DNA of 34,553 nt from positions 1 through 34,553 of the forward strand of contig WFSD01000267.1 of the NCBI GenBank assembly GCA_015486235.1, given 5' to 3'. This document shows, in pieces, positions 7,368-15,942 of the stretch. The translations under genes were made by a program, and so were the position numbers. The DNA is from Anaerolineae bacterium (lineage in GTDB: Bacteria; Chloroflexota; Anaerolineae; S016-19). Under the pieces are notes generated by a model. That model made no database searches. It saw only the letters and a program-made list of their open reading frames with translations, and was not told the DNA's origin. How positions within the stretch are numbered: the stretch's first letter is position 1; every line of letters starts with the position of its first letter.

Positions 7368-8414
7368 ATGGTTAGGGCGAGCATTGTTGGAGGCTCTGGT
7401 TACGTGGGCGGCGAACTCCTGCGGCTGTTGCTGGGGCACCCTGAGGTGAAGGTGGTCCAGGTTACCAGCGAGCGACACGCGGGGAAGATGGTCCACAGCC
7501 GCCATCCGAATCTGCGGGACAGGACGCCCCTTCGGTTCGTGGGGATGGATCGGCTGGAACCGGTGGATCTGCTCTTCCTGGCGCTGCCGCATGGAGAGGC
7601 CCAGAAACGGATCGATTGTTTTGCCTCCCTTGCCCCGCGGATCGTGGATCTGAGCGCCGACTTCCGGCTGAAGGACCCGGCGGCGTACAGCCGCTGGTAC
7701 GGCAAAGAGCACGCCGCCCCCGACTGGTTGGGCCGTTTCGTGTACGGCCTGCCAGAGCTCTACCGTGACGAGATCCGGGGGGCGCGGTACGTCTCCGGGG
7801 TGGGATGCAATGCCACGGCGACGACCCTGGCGGTGTGGCCGCTCTTCAAATCCGGCCTGGCAGACCCCCGTCGCGACCTGGTGGCCGAGGTGAAAGTCGG
7901 CTCCAGCGAGGGGGGCAACGCGCCCTCCGAGGCATCCCACCATCCGGAGCGGAGCCACGCCGTCCGATCCTACGCCCCTGTGGGACATCGGCACACCGCG
8001 GAGGTGATCCAGAACCTGGCGCTGGCCGGGGACGTGCCGCCGGTCCACCTCTCGGTGACGGCGGTGGATCTGGTGCGTGGTGCGCTGGCGACGGCTCACG
8101 TCTTCCTGCGGGAGCCTGCGGACGAGAAGATCGTCCGGCGGGCGTACCGCCGGGCATACGCGGAGGAGCCTTTCGTTCGGATCGTGGCGGCAAAAGTGGG
8201 GATCTACCGGATGCCGGAGCCGAAGATCCTGGCGGGAAGCAACTACGCGGACGTGGGGTTCGCGGTGGACGAGGAGACACGACGCGTGGTGGCTGTGGCT
8301 GCTATAGACAACCTGATGAAAGGCGCGGCCGGCGCAGCGGTTCAGTGTATGAACCTGATGTTGGGGTTCGAGGAGACGCTGGGGTTGGAATTCCCGGGCC
8401 TGCATCCGATCTAG
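7368..8414 (+). CDS. lysY: LysW-gamma-aminoadipate-6-phosphate reductase (ArgC-like)
   Basis: 348 aa; N-terminal GGSGYVGGELLRLLLGHPEV; catalytic region SGVGCNATATTLAVWPL. Confidence 0.94.
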   Translation: MVRASIVGGSGYVGGELLRLLLGHPEVKVVQVTSERHAGKMVHSRHPNLRDRTPLRFVGMDRLEPVDLLFLALPHGEAQKRIDCFASLAPRIVDLSADFRLKDPAAYSRWYGKEHAAPDWLGRFVYGLPELYRDEIRGARYVSGVGCNATATTLAVWPLFKSGLADPRRDLVAEVKVGSSEGGNAPSEASHHPERSHAVRSYAPVGHRHTAEVIQNLALAGDVPPVHLSVTAVDLVRGALATAHVFLREPADEKIVRRAYRRAYAEEPFVRIVAAKVGIYRMPEPKILAGSNYADVGFAVDEETRRVVAVAAIDNLMKGAAGAAVQCMNLMLGFEETLGLEFPGLHPI

Positions 8415-8491
8415 GAACCGTCTCCCGCTGCGCCCGCCGGTAGGTCCAAAAAGCGTCACGTTGGCGTTTGTAAGCGTCAAAAGAATCGGCT

Positions 8492-8712
8492 GCGCTCAAA
8501 AGTAGTGAGACGAGTTTCGGCGGGAATTGTAGGGCGAACCGTCCGGTTCGCCTGGTCGAGCTAACAGCTCGATCTACATTCCCGCGGCAAATTTGTAGAG
8601 CGGGCTGTTAGCCCGCTCCGGCGCGGAGGCCGTATGAGCGGACTGACAGTCCGCTCTACAAGGCCGGTATGGCCCCTTTTTTCGCTCGGAAAGAGCGAGC
8701 GCTCACAAGCGG
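8492..8712. repeat. Composite palindrome-rich repeat, copy A, inside the lys operon
   Basis: Ordered blocks GCGCTCAAAAGTAGT; GTAGGGCGAACCGTCCGGTTCGCC; TCGAGCTAACAGCTCGA; GCGGCAAATTTGTAGAGCGGGCTGTTAGCCCGCTC; GAGCGGACTGACAGTCCGCTCTACA; CGCTCGGAAAGAGCGAGCGCTCACAAGCGG. Several blocks recur in order at 25049-25405. Confidence 0.8.
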
Positions 8713-8834
8713 GAGCGTAGGAGCGAGGCTTGTCCTCGCCCTGGGGTAGGAGGGGGTCAAGAGCCGTTCCATCCCAACAGTCTCGGGCGTCATCGAACAA
8801 TCCGTGAATATGCAGTTGCAGGAAGGCATGAAAT

Positions 8835-9050
8835 TTGGACGAATTAGAACGAATCGTTCGGAGTTTCGAACAGAAATACGAATGCGACCTGCCGACCTTC
8901 CTCGCTCGTGTAACATCCGGCGAAAATTACGCGGCTCGTTTGCGTCGCGTGAGCCCAACCTGGGAAGGCGATCTGCAGGAGTGGGAATTCTACGCCGGCG
9001 AGCTGGATGCTAGACAAAAGGGACAAAGCAAATGGGAATCATCGTCGTGA
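8835..9050 (+). CDS. Small protein resembling orphan antitoxin-like proteins, between lysY and lysZ
   Basis: TTG start with SD AGGAAGG 8 nt upstream; MDELERIVRSFEQKYECDLPTFLARVTSGENYAARLRRVSPTWEGDLQEWEFYAGELDA...; acidic and protein-like; overlaps the lysZ start. Confidence 0.5.
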   Translation: MDELERIVRSFEQKYECDLPTFLARVTSGENYAARLRRVSPTWEGDLQEWEFYAGELDARQKGQSKWESSS

Positions 9051-9841
9051 AAATCGGCGGGGGCCTCGACCTGGACCACGACGCCATCGCCGACGACATC
9101 GCAGGGATGTGGCAGGAAGGGCAGCAGTTGGTGGTGGTCCACGGCGGGGCAGAGCTGACCAATCAGGTGGCGGAAGCGCTGGGGCACCCGCCCAGGTTCG
9201 TCACTTCCGTCAGCGGCTACGTCTCCCGCCGCACGGACCGCCGCGCCCTGGAAATCTTCGAGATGGTGTACTGCGGCCAGCTCAACAAAGGCTGGGTGGA
9301 ACGGTTCCAGCGCCGCGGGGTGAACGCTGTCGGCCTGAGCGGGCTGGATGGCAGGCTCTGGGAAGGCCCCAGGAAAAAAGCGATCCGGATCGTGGAGAAC
9401 GGCCGGAAGATGGTGCTCAGGGACGATTACACCGGCAAGGTGGAGCGGGTCGACACGGCCCTGCTGACCACGCTGCTGGAAGGCGGTTACCTGCCGGTGC
9501 TGACGCCGCCAGCCATTAGCTACGACGGCGAGGCGCTCAACGTGGATGGGGACCGCGCCGCGGCCATGACCGCTCAGGCGATGAGAGCGGAAGCCCTGGT
9601 CATCCTGAGTGGCGTTCCCGGACTTCTGGCCGACTTCCCGGACGAATCCAGCCTGATCCGCCGGATACAGTCCGACGAGATCGAGGATTTCATGTCGGTG
9701 GCCGAAGGCCGGATGAAGAAGAAGGTGATGGGTGCTGGCGAGGCGCTGCGAGGCGGCGTCGGCCGGGTGATCTTCGCCGACGGGCGGGTGCGAGAGCCGG
9801 TGCGCCGGGCGCTGTCCGGCGAGGGCACGGTCATCGGGTAG
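9032..9841 (+). CDS. lysZ: LysW-aminoadipate kinase (ArgB-like)
   Basis: 269 aa; MGIIVVKIGGGLDLD, QLVVVHGGAELTNQVAEALG, ALNVDGDRAAAMTAQAMRAEALVILSGVPGLL. Confidence 0.95.
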   Translation: MGIIVVKIGGGLDLDHDAIADDIAGMWQEGQQLVVVHGGAELTNQVAEALGHPPRFVTSVSGYVSRRTDRRALEIFEMVYCGQLNKGWVERFQRRGVNAVGLSGLDGRLWEGPRKKAIRIVENGRKMVLRDDYTGKVERVDTALLTTLLEGGYLPVLTPPAISYDGEALNVDGDRAAAMTAQAMRAEALVILSGVPGLLADFPDESSLIRRIQSDEIEDFMSVAEGRMKKKVMGAGEALRGGVGRVIFADGRVREPVRRALSGEGTVIG

Positions 9842-9842
9842 G

Positions 9843-9879
9843 GAATCGGGCGAATGGGCGAATGGGCGAATGGGCGAAT
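9843..9879. repeat. 8-bp tandem repeat (GAATGGGC) after lysZ
   Basis: GAATCGGGC GAATGGGC GAATGGGC GAATGGGC GAAT. Confidence 0.85.
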
Positions 9880-9883
9880 CTGG

Positions 9884-10106
9884 TAGGGGCGCAGCGTGCT
9901 GCGCCCATCGTTGAACCCCAAAAAGGAGTTGTGTTGGCGCTTGCAAGCACCGAATGAAATTCGGCACTTGAGGCGCCTTCGGCGCCGACCAGAGCGTTAC
10001 CTGCGCGGAGAACGCTCTTTTGACGTAGGGACGTTCTGAGCCGCACGACGTCCTGTTCGGCGGGCGTTAGCCCGCCTCAAGAACCGGATTCATCCGGTGG
10101 AGGCCC
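9884..10106. repeat. Cluster of short palindromes between lysZ and lysJ
   Basis: GGGGCGCAGCGTGCTGCGCCC, GGCGCCTTCGGCGCC, AGGACGT-type arms, GGCGGGCGTTAGCCCGCC (10059-10076), AACCGGATTCATCCGGT. Confidence 0.65.
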
Positions 10107-10145
10107 AAAAACACGACGCCACCTGGCAGGTAATGGAGCAAAGCC

Positions 10146-11315
10146 ATGGAAACCGAAAAAATTTTCACGCTGGAGAATGCCCATACGTCGGGGGCGTACG
10201 CCAAGCGCCCCGCGGCGCTAGTGCGGGGAAAGGGCGCACGCGTCTGGGATTCCGATGGGCGTGAGTACATCGATTGTATCGGCGGGCACGGGGTGGCCGT
10301 GGTGGGCCATGCCCATCCGGCGGTGGTCAGGGCAATCTCGGAGCAGGCGGAGCGGATGATCATCTGCCCGGAGTCGTTCTACAACGACCGCCGTGCCGAA
10401 CTATACGAACGCCTGAGCCGCCACACCCCCGACGGCCTGAACCGATTCTTCCTGTGCAACTCCGGAGCCGAAGCGGTGGAGGGGGCCATCAAGGCCGCCA
10501 GGTACTTCACCGGCCGCCCCGGAATCGTGGCGATGAAATCCGGGTTCCACGGCAGAACCCTGGGCGCGCTGAGCGCAACCTGGAACCCAAAATACCGGAA
10601 GCCTTTCGAGCCGCTGCTGGCGGGCTTCCAACACGTGTCTTTCGGAGATCTGGATGCAGCGGATCGGGCGGTCGGCGACGACACCGCTGCGGTCATCGTG
10701 GAACCGGTGCAGGGGGAAGGCGGGGTCAACCCGGGATCGGCAGCTTTCTTCGACGGTCTGCGCCGCATCTGCGATGAGCGGGGGGCGCTCCTCATCGCGG
10801 ACGAGGTGCAGACGGGGTTCGGGCGCACCGGACGCTGGTTCGCCGTCGAGCATTTCGGCCTGGCGCCGGACATCATGGTCCTGGGCAAGGGGATCGCCGG
10901 GGGCGTGCCCGCCGGAGCTGTCGTGTGGCACAGACGCCTGGGAACGCTGAAACCGGGCATCCACGGGAGCACTTTCGGCGGCAATCCCCTGGCCGCGGCC
11001 GCGGCCATCGCCACGGTCCATGTTCTGGAGGAGGAGCGGCTACCGGAGAGGGCCAACCGTCTGGGGACATGGCTCCTGGCGGAACTGCGGCAAATCCGTT
11101 CCCCGGTGGTGAAAGAGGTGCGGGGGCTGGGGCTGATGGTGGGCATAGCGCTGCGGGTTCGCGTCACGCCGGTGCTGCGGGACCTGATGAAGAAAAGCGT
11201 ACTGGCGCTTCCTGCGGGTCCCACGGTGCTCAGGCTGCTGCCGCCGTTGGTTATCGAGGAAGAAGACCTGCAGGCCGCGGCGGCGGCGATCAGGGAGGTG
11301 CTGGAAAGTGTTTGA
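10146..11315 (+). CDS. lysJ: LysW-aminoadipate semialdehyde aminotransferase (ArgD-like)
   Basis: 389 aa; GAEAVEGAIKAARYFTGRPGIVAMKSGFHGRTLGALSATW, LLIADEVQTGFGRTGRWFAVEHFGLAPDIMVLGKGIAGGVP. Confidence 0.94.
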   Translation: METEKIFTLENAHTSGAYAKRPAALVRGKGARVWDSDGREYIDCIGGHGVAVVGHAHPAVVRAISEQAERMIICPESFYNDRRAELYERLSRHTPDGLNRFFLCNSGAEAVEGAIKAARYFTGRPGIVAMKSGFHGRTLGALSATWNPKYRKPFEPLLAGFQHVSFGDLDAADRAVGDDTAAVIVEPVQGEGGVNPGSAAFFDGLRRICDERGALLIADEVQTGFGRTGRWFAVEHFGLAPDIMVLGKGIAGGVPAGAVVWHRRLGTLKPGIHGSTFGGNPLAAAAAIATVHVLEEERLPERANRLGTWLLAELRQIRSPVVKEVRGLGLMVGIALRVRVTPVLRDLMKKSVLALPAGPTVLRLLPPLVIEEEDLQAAAAAIREVLESV

Positions 11316-12384
11316 CCACGAAGAAGCGATAGCACTGCTGGAAGGTCTCGTCCGGATGCCCAGCCCATCTGGGCAGGAGCGGTCGGCAAGCGAGTTTCTG
11401 GTCTCGTGGATGGCCGGGCACGGGATGGACGCGGCCGTGGACGAGGCAGGGAACGCCGTGGGAACGAAAGGGCATGGCGAGAAGGAAATCCTGCTCCTGG
11501 GGCACATAGACACGTTTCCGGGGAACCCGCCGGTCCGCCGGGAAGGGGACTTGCTGTACGGGCGGGGGAGCGTGGATGCCAAAGGGCCGCTGGCGACGTT
11601 CGCCGCGGCCGCGGCGAGCGTGAGGCCGCCAGAGGGGTGGCGGATCACGGTGGTGGGCGCGGTGGAAGAGGAAGCGGCGACGAGCAAAGGGGCCCGGCAC
11701 GTGCTCGCGCAGCGCCCGACGGGGCCTGTGGCGTGCGTCATCGGCGAGCCGAGCCGCTGGGACAGGATCACGCTGGGATACAAAGGCCGGCTGTTGCTGG
11801 ATTTGCGGATGCGGGCGCCGTTCAGCCATTCGGCCGGGGTGGGAGCGCTGCCGCCGGAGCGGGCCGTCGCCCTGTGGCAGCGGGTGGTGGATCACACCGG
11901 GCGGTTCAACGAGGGGCGTCGGAAGGCGTTCGACCGGCTCATGCCCTCCCTCCGGCGCATCGTCACGTCGGACGAGGGAGCTTATGGGGTCGCCGAGATG
12001 ACGATGGGGTTCCGCCTGCCGCCGGACCTGCCGCCGGAAGCGCTGGAGACAGACCTCAGGCGGCTGCTATCGCCTGAGGATGGCGTGGAGGTTACGCTGG
12101 CGTTCCGGGGGCACGAGCGGGCCTATCGAGCGGCCAGGAACACGCCGCTGGTGCGGGCGTTCCTGAGCGCGATCCGGGCGGAAGGGGGCGAGCCGCGCTT
12201 CGTGGTCAAGACCGGCACATCGGATATGAATGTGGTGGGCCCCCACTGGTCCGACACGGCGATGGTGGCATATGGTCCAGGCGATTCCAGCCTGGATCAC
12301 ACACCGGGGGAGTATACCCACCTGAGCGAGTACCTCCGGGCCATCGGTGTGCTACGGCGGGCGCTGGCGGACATAAGCCGATGA
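11308..12384 (+). CDS. lysK: LysW-lysine hydrolase (ArgE/DapE-like M20 peptidase)
   Basis: 358 aa; overlaps lysJ by 8 nt; LLGHIDTFPG, GRGSVDAKGPLATFAAAAA, EEEAATSKGARH. Confidence 0.94.
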   Translation: MFDHEEAIALLEGLVRMPSPSGQERSASEFLVSWMAGHGMDAAVDEAGNAVGTKGHGEKEILLLGHIDTFPGNPPVRREGDLLYGRGSVDAKGPLATFAAAAASVRPPEGWRITVVGAVEEEAATSKGARHVLAQRPTGPVACVIGEPSRWDRITLGYKGRLLLDLRMRAPFSHSAGVGALPPERAVALWQRVVDHTGRFNEGRRKAFDRLMPSLRRIVTSDEGAYGVAEMTMGFRLPPDLPPEALETDLRRLLSPEDGVEVTLAFRGHERAYRAARNTPLVRAFLSAIRAEGGEPRFVVKTGTSDMNVVGPHWSDTAMVAYGPGDSSLDHTPGEYTHLSEYLRAIGVLRRALADISR

Positions 12385-12415
12385 CGCGAACAACGATCGA
12401 AGGCCATTGCTCCGA

Positions 12416-13279
12416 TCACAGGTCGAGCACCATGACTGGAACCGGTTTGCCGTATCGCCGGAAGCCAAAGGACTTGTAGAGCTTTTGTGCCGGACGGTTG
12501 TTCGACTGGGTGTTCAGCACTACGGAAAGGGCTCCGTTCGACTCGCAGAATTCCAGTGCTGCCCGCATCAGGGAGCTACCTACGCCCAGACCCTGACGCT
12601 CCGGCAGCACTCCCAGCCGTATGACCTCGCCAATGCTATGGTGGACGGCGGCGATCACGTATCCCACTGGTTCGTTTCCTCGGTACGCCAGCATCGCCTG
12701 GCCTCCAGAGAGAAGCAGGAGCATGAGCATCTCTCTCTTGCCAAAGGCCCACATGGGCGGAAAAGTCGCCCTGTCCAGCCGGAGGAGCAAGCCCAGGTCG
12801 CTGACTGTCGCAGGGCGTATCCGCGCATCACCTGGAGGTCGCGGGATGTGCCCGGCCGAGGATACATAAGCCCAGATCTCCTCTCGTTTCTCGAACCCTC
12901 CCAGCCTAAGAAACGACTCCATCCAGTATGGATCGCCTTCTGTGACATTTCTTCGATCGCAAATCGCCATGACATGGGTAAGACCCCGTCCTCGGAGTTC
13001 GTCCAGCGCCGGAGGCAACAATTCCCGGACGGCGCTGTCCGCCCGCCACCCATTTATCAGAGCCAGAGCGTGGGCCTCGGCCCAGGGAGCGCGGTGGATG
13101 GTGCACGCCACAGCTCCCCACAACAGTGGCCCGGTCTCCGCAACGAAGAACGGCTCCTTCGCCAGCAGTCCTGGCAGATCCTCATGACCGAATCCGGCAT
13201 AGGCGCGGCGGGCGTGCTCGAACAACAACTTTATCTGGACAGCGTCCAGCACCTTGGCTTTCCTGACGCGAATCTCCAT
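12416..13279 (-). CDS. GNAT-family N-acetyltransferase
   Basis: Start set at MEIRVRKAKVLD (ATG 13279-13277); acetyl-CoA motif IRLGVLPERQGLGVGSSLMRAALEFCESNGALSVVLNTQSNNRPAQKLYKSFGF. Confidence 0.88.
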   Translation of the reverse strand: MEIRVRKAKVLDAVQIKLLFEHARRAYAGFGHEDLPGLLAKEPFFVAETGPLLWGAVACTIHRAPWAEAHALALINGWRADSAVRELLPPALDELRGRGLTHVMAICDRRNVTEGDPYWMESFLRLGGFEKREEIWAYVSSAGHIPRPPGDARIRPATVSDLGLLLRLDRATFPPMWAFGKREMLMLLLLSGGQAMLAYRGNEPVGYVIAAVHHSIGEVIRLGVLPERQGLGVGSSLMRAALEFCESNGALSVVLNTQSNNRPAQKLYKSFGFRRYGKPVPVMVLDL

Positions 13280-13409
13280 ACACAAGACCCATATATCCTC
13301 TCGATATCCCAGAGGTGGCGTTCGGACTTTGACAATCAGTTCTGGCAACGAGGGAGACCTCTCGACAAATCCGTCGAGCTATCGCGGACAACTAAAGCAC
13401 GCCGAAGCG

Positions 13410-14507
13410 TTAGTGGGCGGGTGTGATCGACAGCGGCATGTAAATTCTCCAATTCATCATAGCCTGCCAGTTCTGCGGATCCTCGCTACCCAGCCGCCAG
13501 ATTGCAACACCCCGAATCCCCAGGCTCCTCGCCAGCCGCCAGCGGGCACGCACGCTGTCGTGATCCGCGAACACCACACCATGGCCATCGCCGTAGGAGA
13601 ACCAGTGCTCCTCCACTGGCCTTCCCTCGCTGTCCGTGGCCCACCAGTGAACAGCTACCCCATAGCTCGCACGCAGCGATTGGACATCCAACCATGTCAG
13701 CGGGTTGCCCACGCCAGATGCATCCCAGTCGTAGCCATAGAAATGCACCCCCATCATCACTTTATCCGATGGGACCTGAGTGATGGCAAAGCGGATGACC
13801 TCATTCACCCACCAGGTGGGCGCGATTGGGCCGGGTGGGCTTCCCCAGCTTCCCTCGCATCCCATGCTCCAGCAGTAGTCATAAGTCATGACCCTGAACT
13901 CGTCCACTGCGCTGCCAAGGGCGCGCCAATCCTGCGCCTGGGCCCCATTCCATGTGCCGGGTTCGCTTCTCTTGGCGTGGACGGCAATGGTGAGCATTTT
14001 GTGGCCCGGAAGTTGGTGTACTTTGGACGCCAGCTCCGCGATGAAGGTCGAGAAGGCATCTCTGTCACCGGCGTACAGATTCTCGTAGTCGATATCTATC
14101 CCATCGTAGCCATACCGACGAATTTCTTTCGCCAGGGCACTTATGTGGAGTGCCCGGAGGCTGGGATCGTTCAGGATACGATGCACCGTGTCCGGGTCGA
14201 AGCCGTTGCTCACCGTGGGGATTACGAGGGTACTATGGCGGTGGGCAAACTGCACCAGGTTGGCATCCCTGGCACCAGCGTATGGATCCAACGTTCCGTC
14301 CTGGTCGACAGAATACCAAAACGGGCTGACCTCGGATATCTGGGAGATGTGATCGTGGAACGAGGTAAGAGCGTTGGTCGCGTCCCACGATGTGGGCATC
14401 CAGGCGGCGATTATCGGGCCGCAGGCGCGAACTCGCTGCGGCCCACCCATCCATGAGCCCACTGTGACAAGGAAAGCCAGCGCCGCCAGCCTGGTCGAGA
14501 TTGACAT
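13410..14507 (-). CDS. Secreted glycoside hydrolase family 18 protein
   Basis: 365 aa; signal-like N-terminus; catalytic DGIDIDYENL (DxxDxDxE); FRVMTYDYCWS. Confidence 0.9.
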   Translation of the reverse strand: MSISTRLAALAFLVTVGSWMGGPQRVRACGPIIAAWMPTSWDATNALTSFHDHISQISEVSPFWYSVDQDGTLDPYAGARDANLVQFAHRHSTLVIPTVSNGFDPDTVHRILNDPSLRALHISALAKEIRRYGYDGIDIDYENLYAGDRDAFSTFIAELASKVHQLPGHKMLTIAVHAKRSEPGTWNGAQAQDWRALGSAVDEFRVMTYDYCWSMGCEGSWGSPPGPIAPTWWVNEVIRFAITQVPSDKVMMGVHFYGYDWDASGVGNPLTWLDVQSLRASYGVAVHWWATDSEGRPVEEHWFSYGDGHGVVFADHDSVRARWRLARSLGIRGVAIWRLGSEDPQNWQAMMNWRIYMPLSITPAH

Positions 14508-14517
14508 CCCCTTCAGG

Positions 14518-15699
14518 TTAGATTACCCCCATTGCCTTGCCGACCTTGGCGAAAGTGTCCAGTACCCGGTCGAGCTGCTCCTGAGTGTGGGTCGCCATGT
14601 AGCTGGTTCGGAGCAGAGACATGTTGGGTGCCACGCCAGGCGGGATGACAGCGTTGGTGTAGACCCCGGCCTCGAACAATGCTTTCCACATCATTATGGT
14701 CTTCATGTCGTCTCGGATCAAGATGGGAATGACCGGCGTCTGGCTCAAGCCGGTGTCAAACCCAAGGCTCTTGAAGCCTTTGCGCATGTAGTCGGCAATA
14801 TCCAGAAGCCGCTGGATTCGCTCCGGCTCTTCTTGCATGACGTGAAGTGAGGCGAGGGTCGCAGCGGCGTTTGGCGGGGAGATGCTGGCGCTGAAAATGA
14901 GCGACCGGGCATGGTGTTGGATGTAGTGAATTATCTGGTCGTCCCCTGCGATAAATCCGCCAAGGGAAGCGAAGGACTTGCTGAAAGTCCCCATGATCAG
15001 GTCCACGTCGTCGGTCACGCCGTAGTATGCCGAGGTGCCGCGACCTCCGCCCAGGACGCCCAGGCTGTGAGCGTCATCCACCATCAGGCGGGCGCCGTAT
15101 TTCTTGGTAACCTCCAGCATGTCAGGAAGCGGCGCTATGTCACCTCCCATGCTGAAAACGCCGTCGGTCACCACTATTCTTCCCGCATCCTCCGGCACTT
15201 TCTGCAGCACTCGTTCCAGGTCTTCCATATCCCCGTGGCGGAAACGGAGCATCTTGCCGCGGCTCAACATACAGCCGTCCACGATGCTGGCATGGTCGTC
15301 TTTGTCGGTGACGATATAATCTCCTTTTCCTACGAGGGCCGAGATGGTCCCCAAATTGGTCTGGTAGCCCGTGCTGAACGCCAGGGCCGCCTCCTTGCCG
15401 ACGAACTCCGCCAGCTCTTTTTCCAGCTGCACGTGAAGCGTTAGAGTGCCGTTCATGAACCGAGAACCGGTGCAACCGGATCCATATCTGTTGATAGCAT
15501 CGATCGCCGCCTGGCGGACCTTGGGGTGGGTTGTCAGGCCCAGGTAGTTGTTCGAGCCAATCATGATGAACCGTCGACCCTGGTAGACGAATTCCGTCCC
15601 TTCAGACTCCTCCAGTGGGATGAAGAAAGGGTAATATCCGCCTTTCATAGCTTCCCGCGCCTCTGTGAACTGGTAGCATTTCTCGAAAATGTCCTGCAC
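14518..15699 (-). CDS. PLP-dependent alpha-oxoamine synthase (BioF/Kbl/serine palmitoyltransferase superfamily)
   Basis: 393 aa; GSNNYLGLTTHPKV, GSGCTGSRFMNGTLTLHVQLEKELAEF, VDDAHSLGVLGGGRGT, PLP-Lys motif GTFSKSFASLGGF. Confidence 0.9.
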   Translation of the reverse strand: MQDIFEKCYQFTEAREAMKGGYYPFFIPLEESEGTEFVYQGRRFIMIGSNNYLGLTTHPKVRQAAIDAINRYGSGCTGSRFMNGTLTLHVQLEKELAEFVGKEAALAFSTGYQTNLGTISALVGKGDYIVTDKDDHASIVDGCMLSRGKMLRFRHGDMEDLERVLQKVPEDAGRIVVTDGVFSMGGDIAPLPDMLEVTKKYGARLMVDDAHSLGVLGGGRGTSAYYGVTDDVDLIMGTFSKSFASLGGFIAGDDQIIHYIQHHARSLIFSASISPPNAAATLASLHVMQEEPERIQRLLDIADYMRKGFKSLGFDTGLSQTPVIPILIRDDMKTIMMWKALFEAGVYTNAVIPPGVAPNMSLLRTSYMATHTQEQLDRVLDTFAKVGKAMGVI

Positions 15700-15783
15700 T
15701 TTTTACCTCCTCGTATGATTGCAAATGTCGGTCGGATATGTGATTAATTGAGGTAGACGATCTGCCTGTAACCAACCACAAAA

Positions 15784-15812
15784 ATCATATCACATAAGTC
15801 GCTATTGCTCAA
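15784..15812 (-). promoter_or_regulatory. Promoter for the alpha-oxoamine synthase/GH18 pair
   Basis: Minus strand TTGAGC (15812-15807), 17-nt spacer, TATGAT (15789-15784). Confidence 0.55.
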
Positions 15813-15886
15813 CCCGCGCTTCTGGGGTTCAAACATGAGTCCGGACATAATGAGTAACGGGGCATCGTGAGCAAGGCAACGTTCGG

Positions 15887-15937
15887 CCAATTCACTCCGG
15901 CAGAGAGGTGATGTCCGAACTCATGTCCAAGGTTCAG
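15887..15937. repeat. Direct repeat flanking the NSAR-like gene, copy 1
   Basis: CCAATTCACTCCGGCAGAGAGGTGATGTCCGAACTCATGTCCAAGGTTCAG; near-identical to 17262-17312. Confidence 0.85.
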
Positions 15938-15942
15938 GCGCT

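Noticed and set aside
9843-9879. CRISPR-like array
   Set aside because: Unit is 8 bp with no spacers; it is a simple tandem repeat.
12407-14456. Plus-strand ORFs (339 and 400 aa) opposite GNAT and GH18 genes
   Set aside because: Antisense to genes with catalytic motifs; no SD and no recognisable family.
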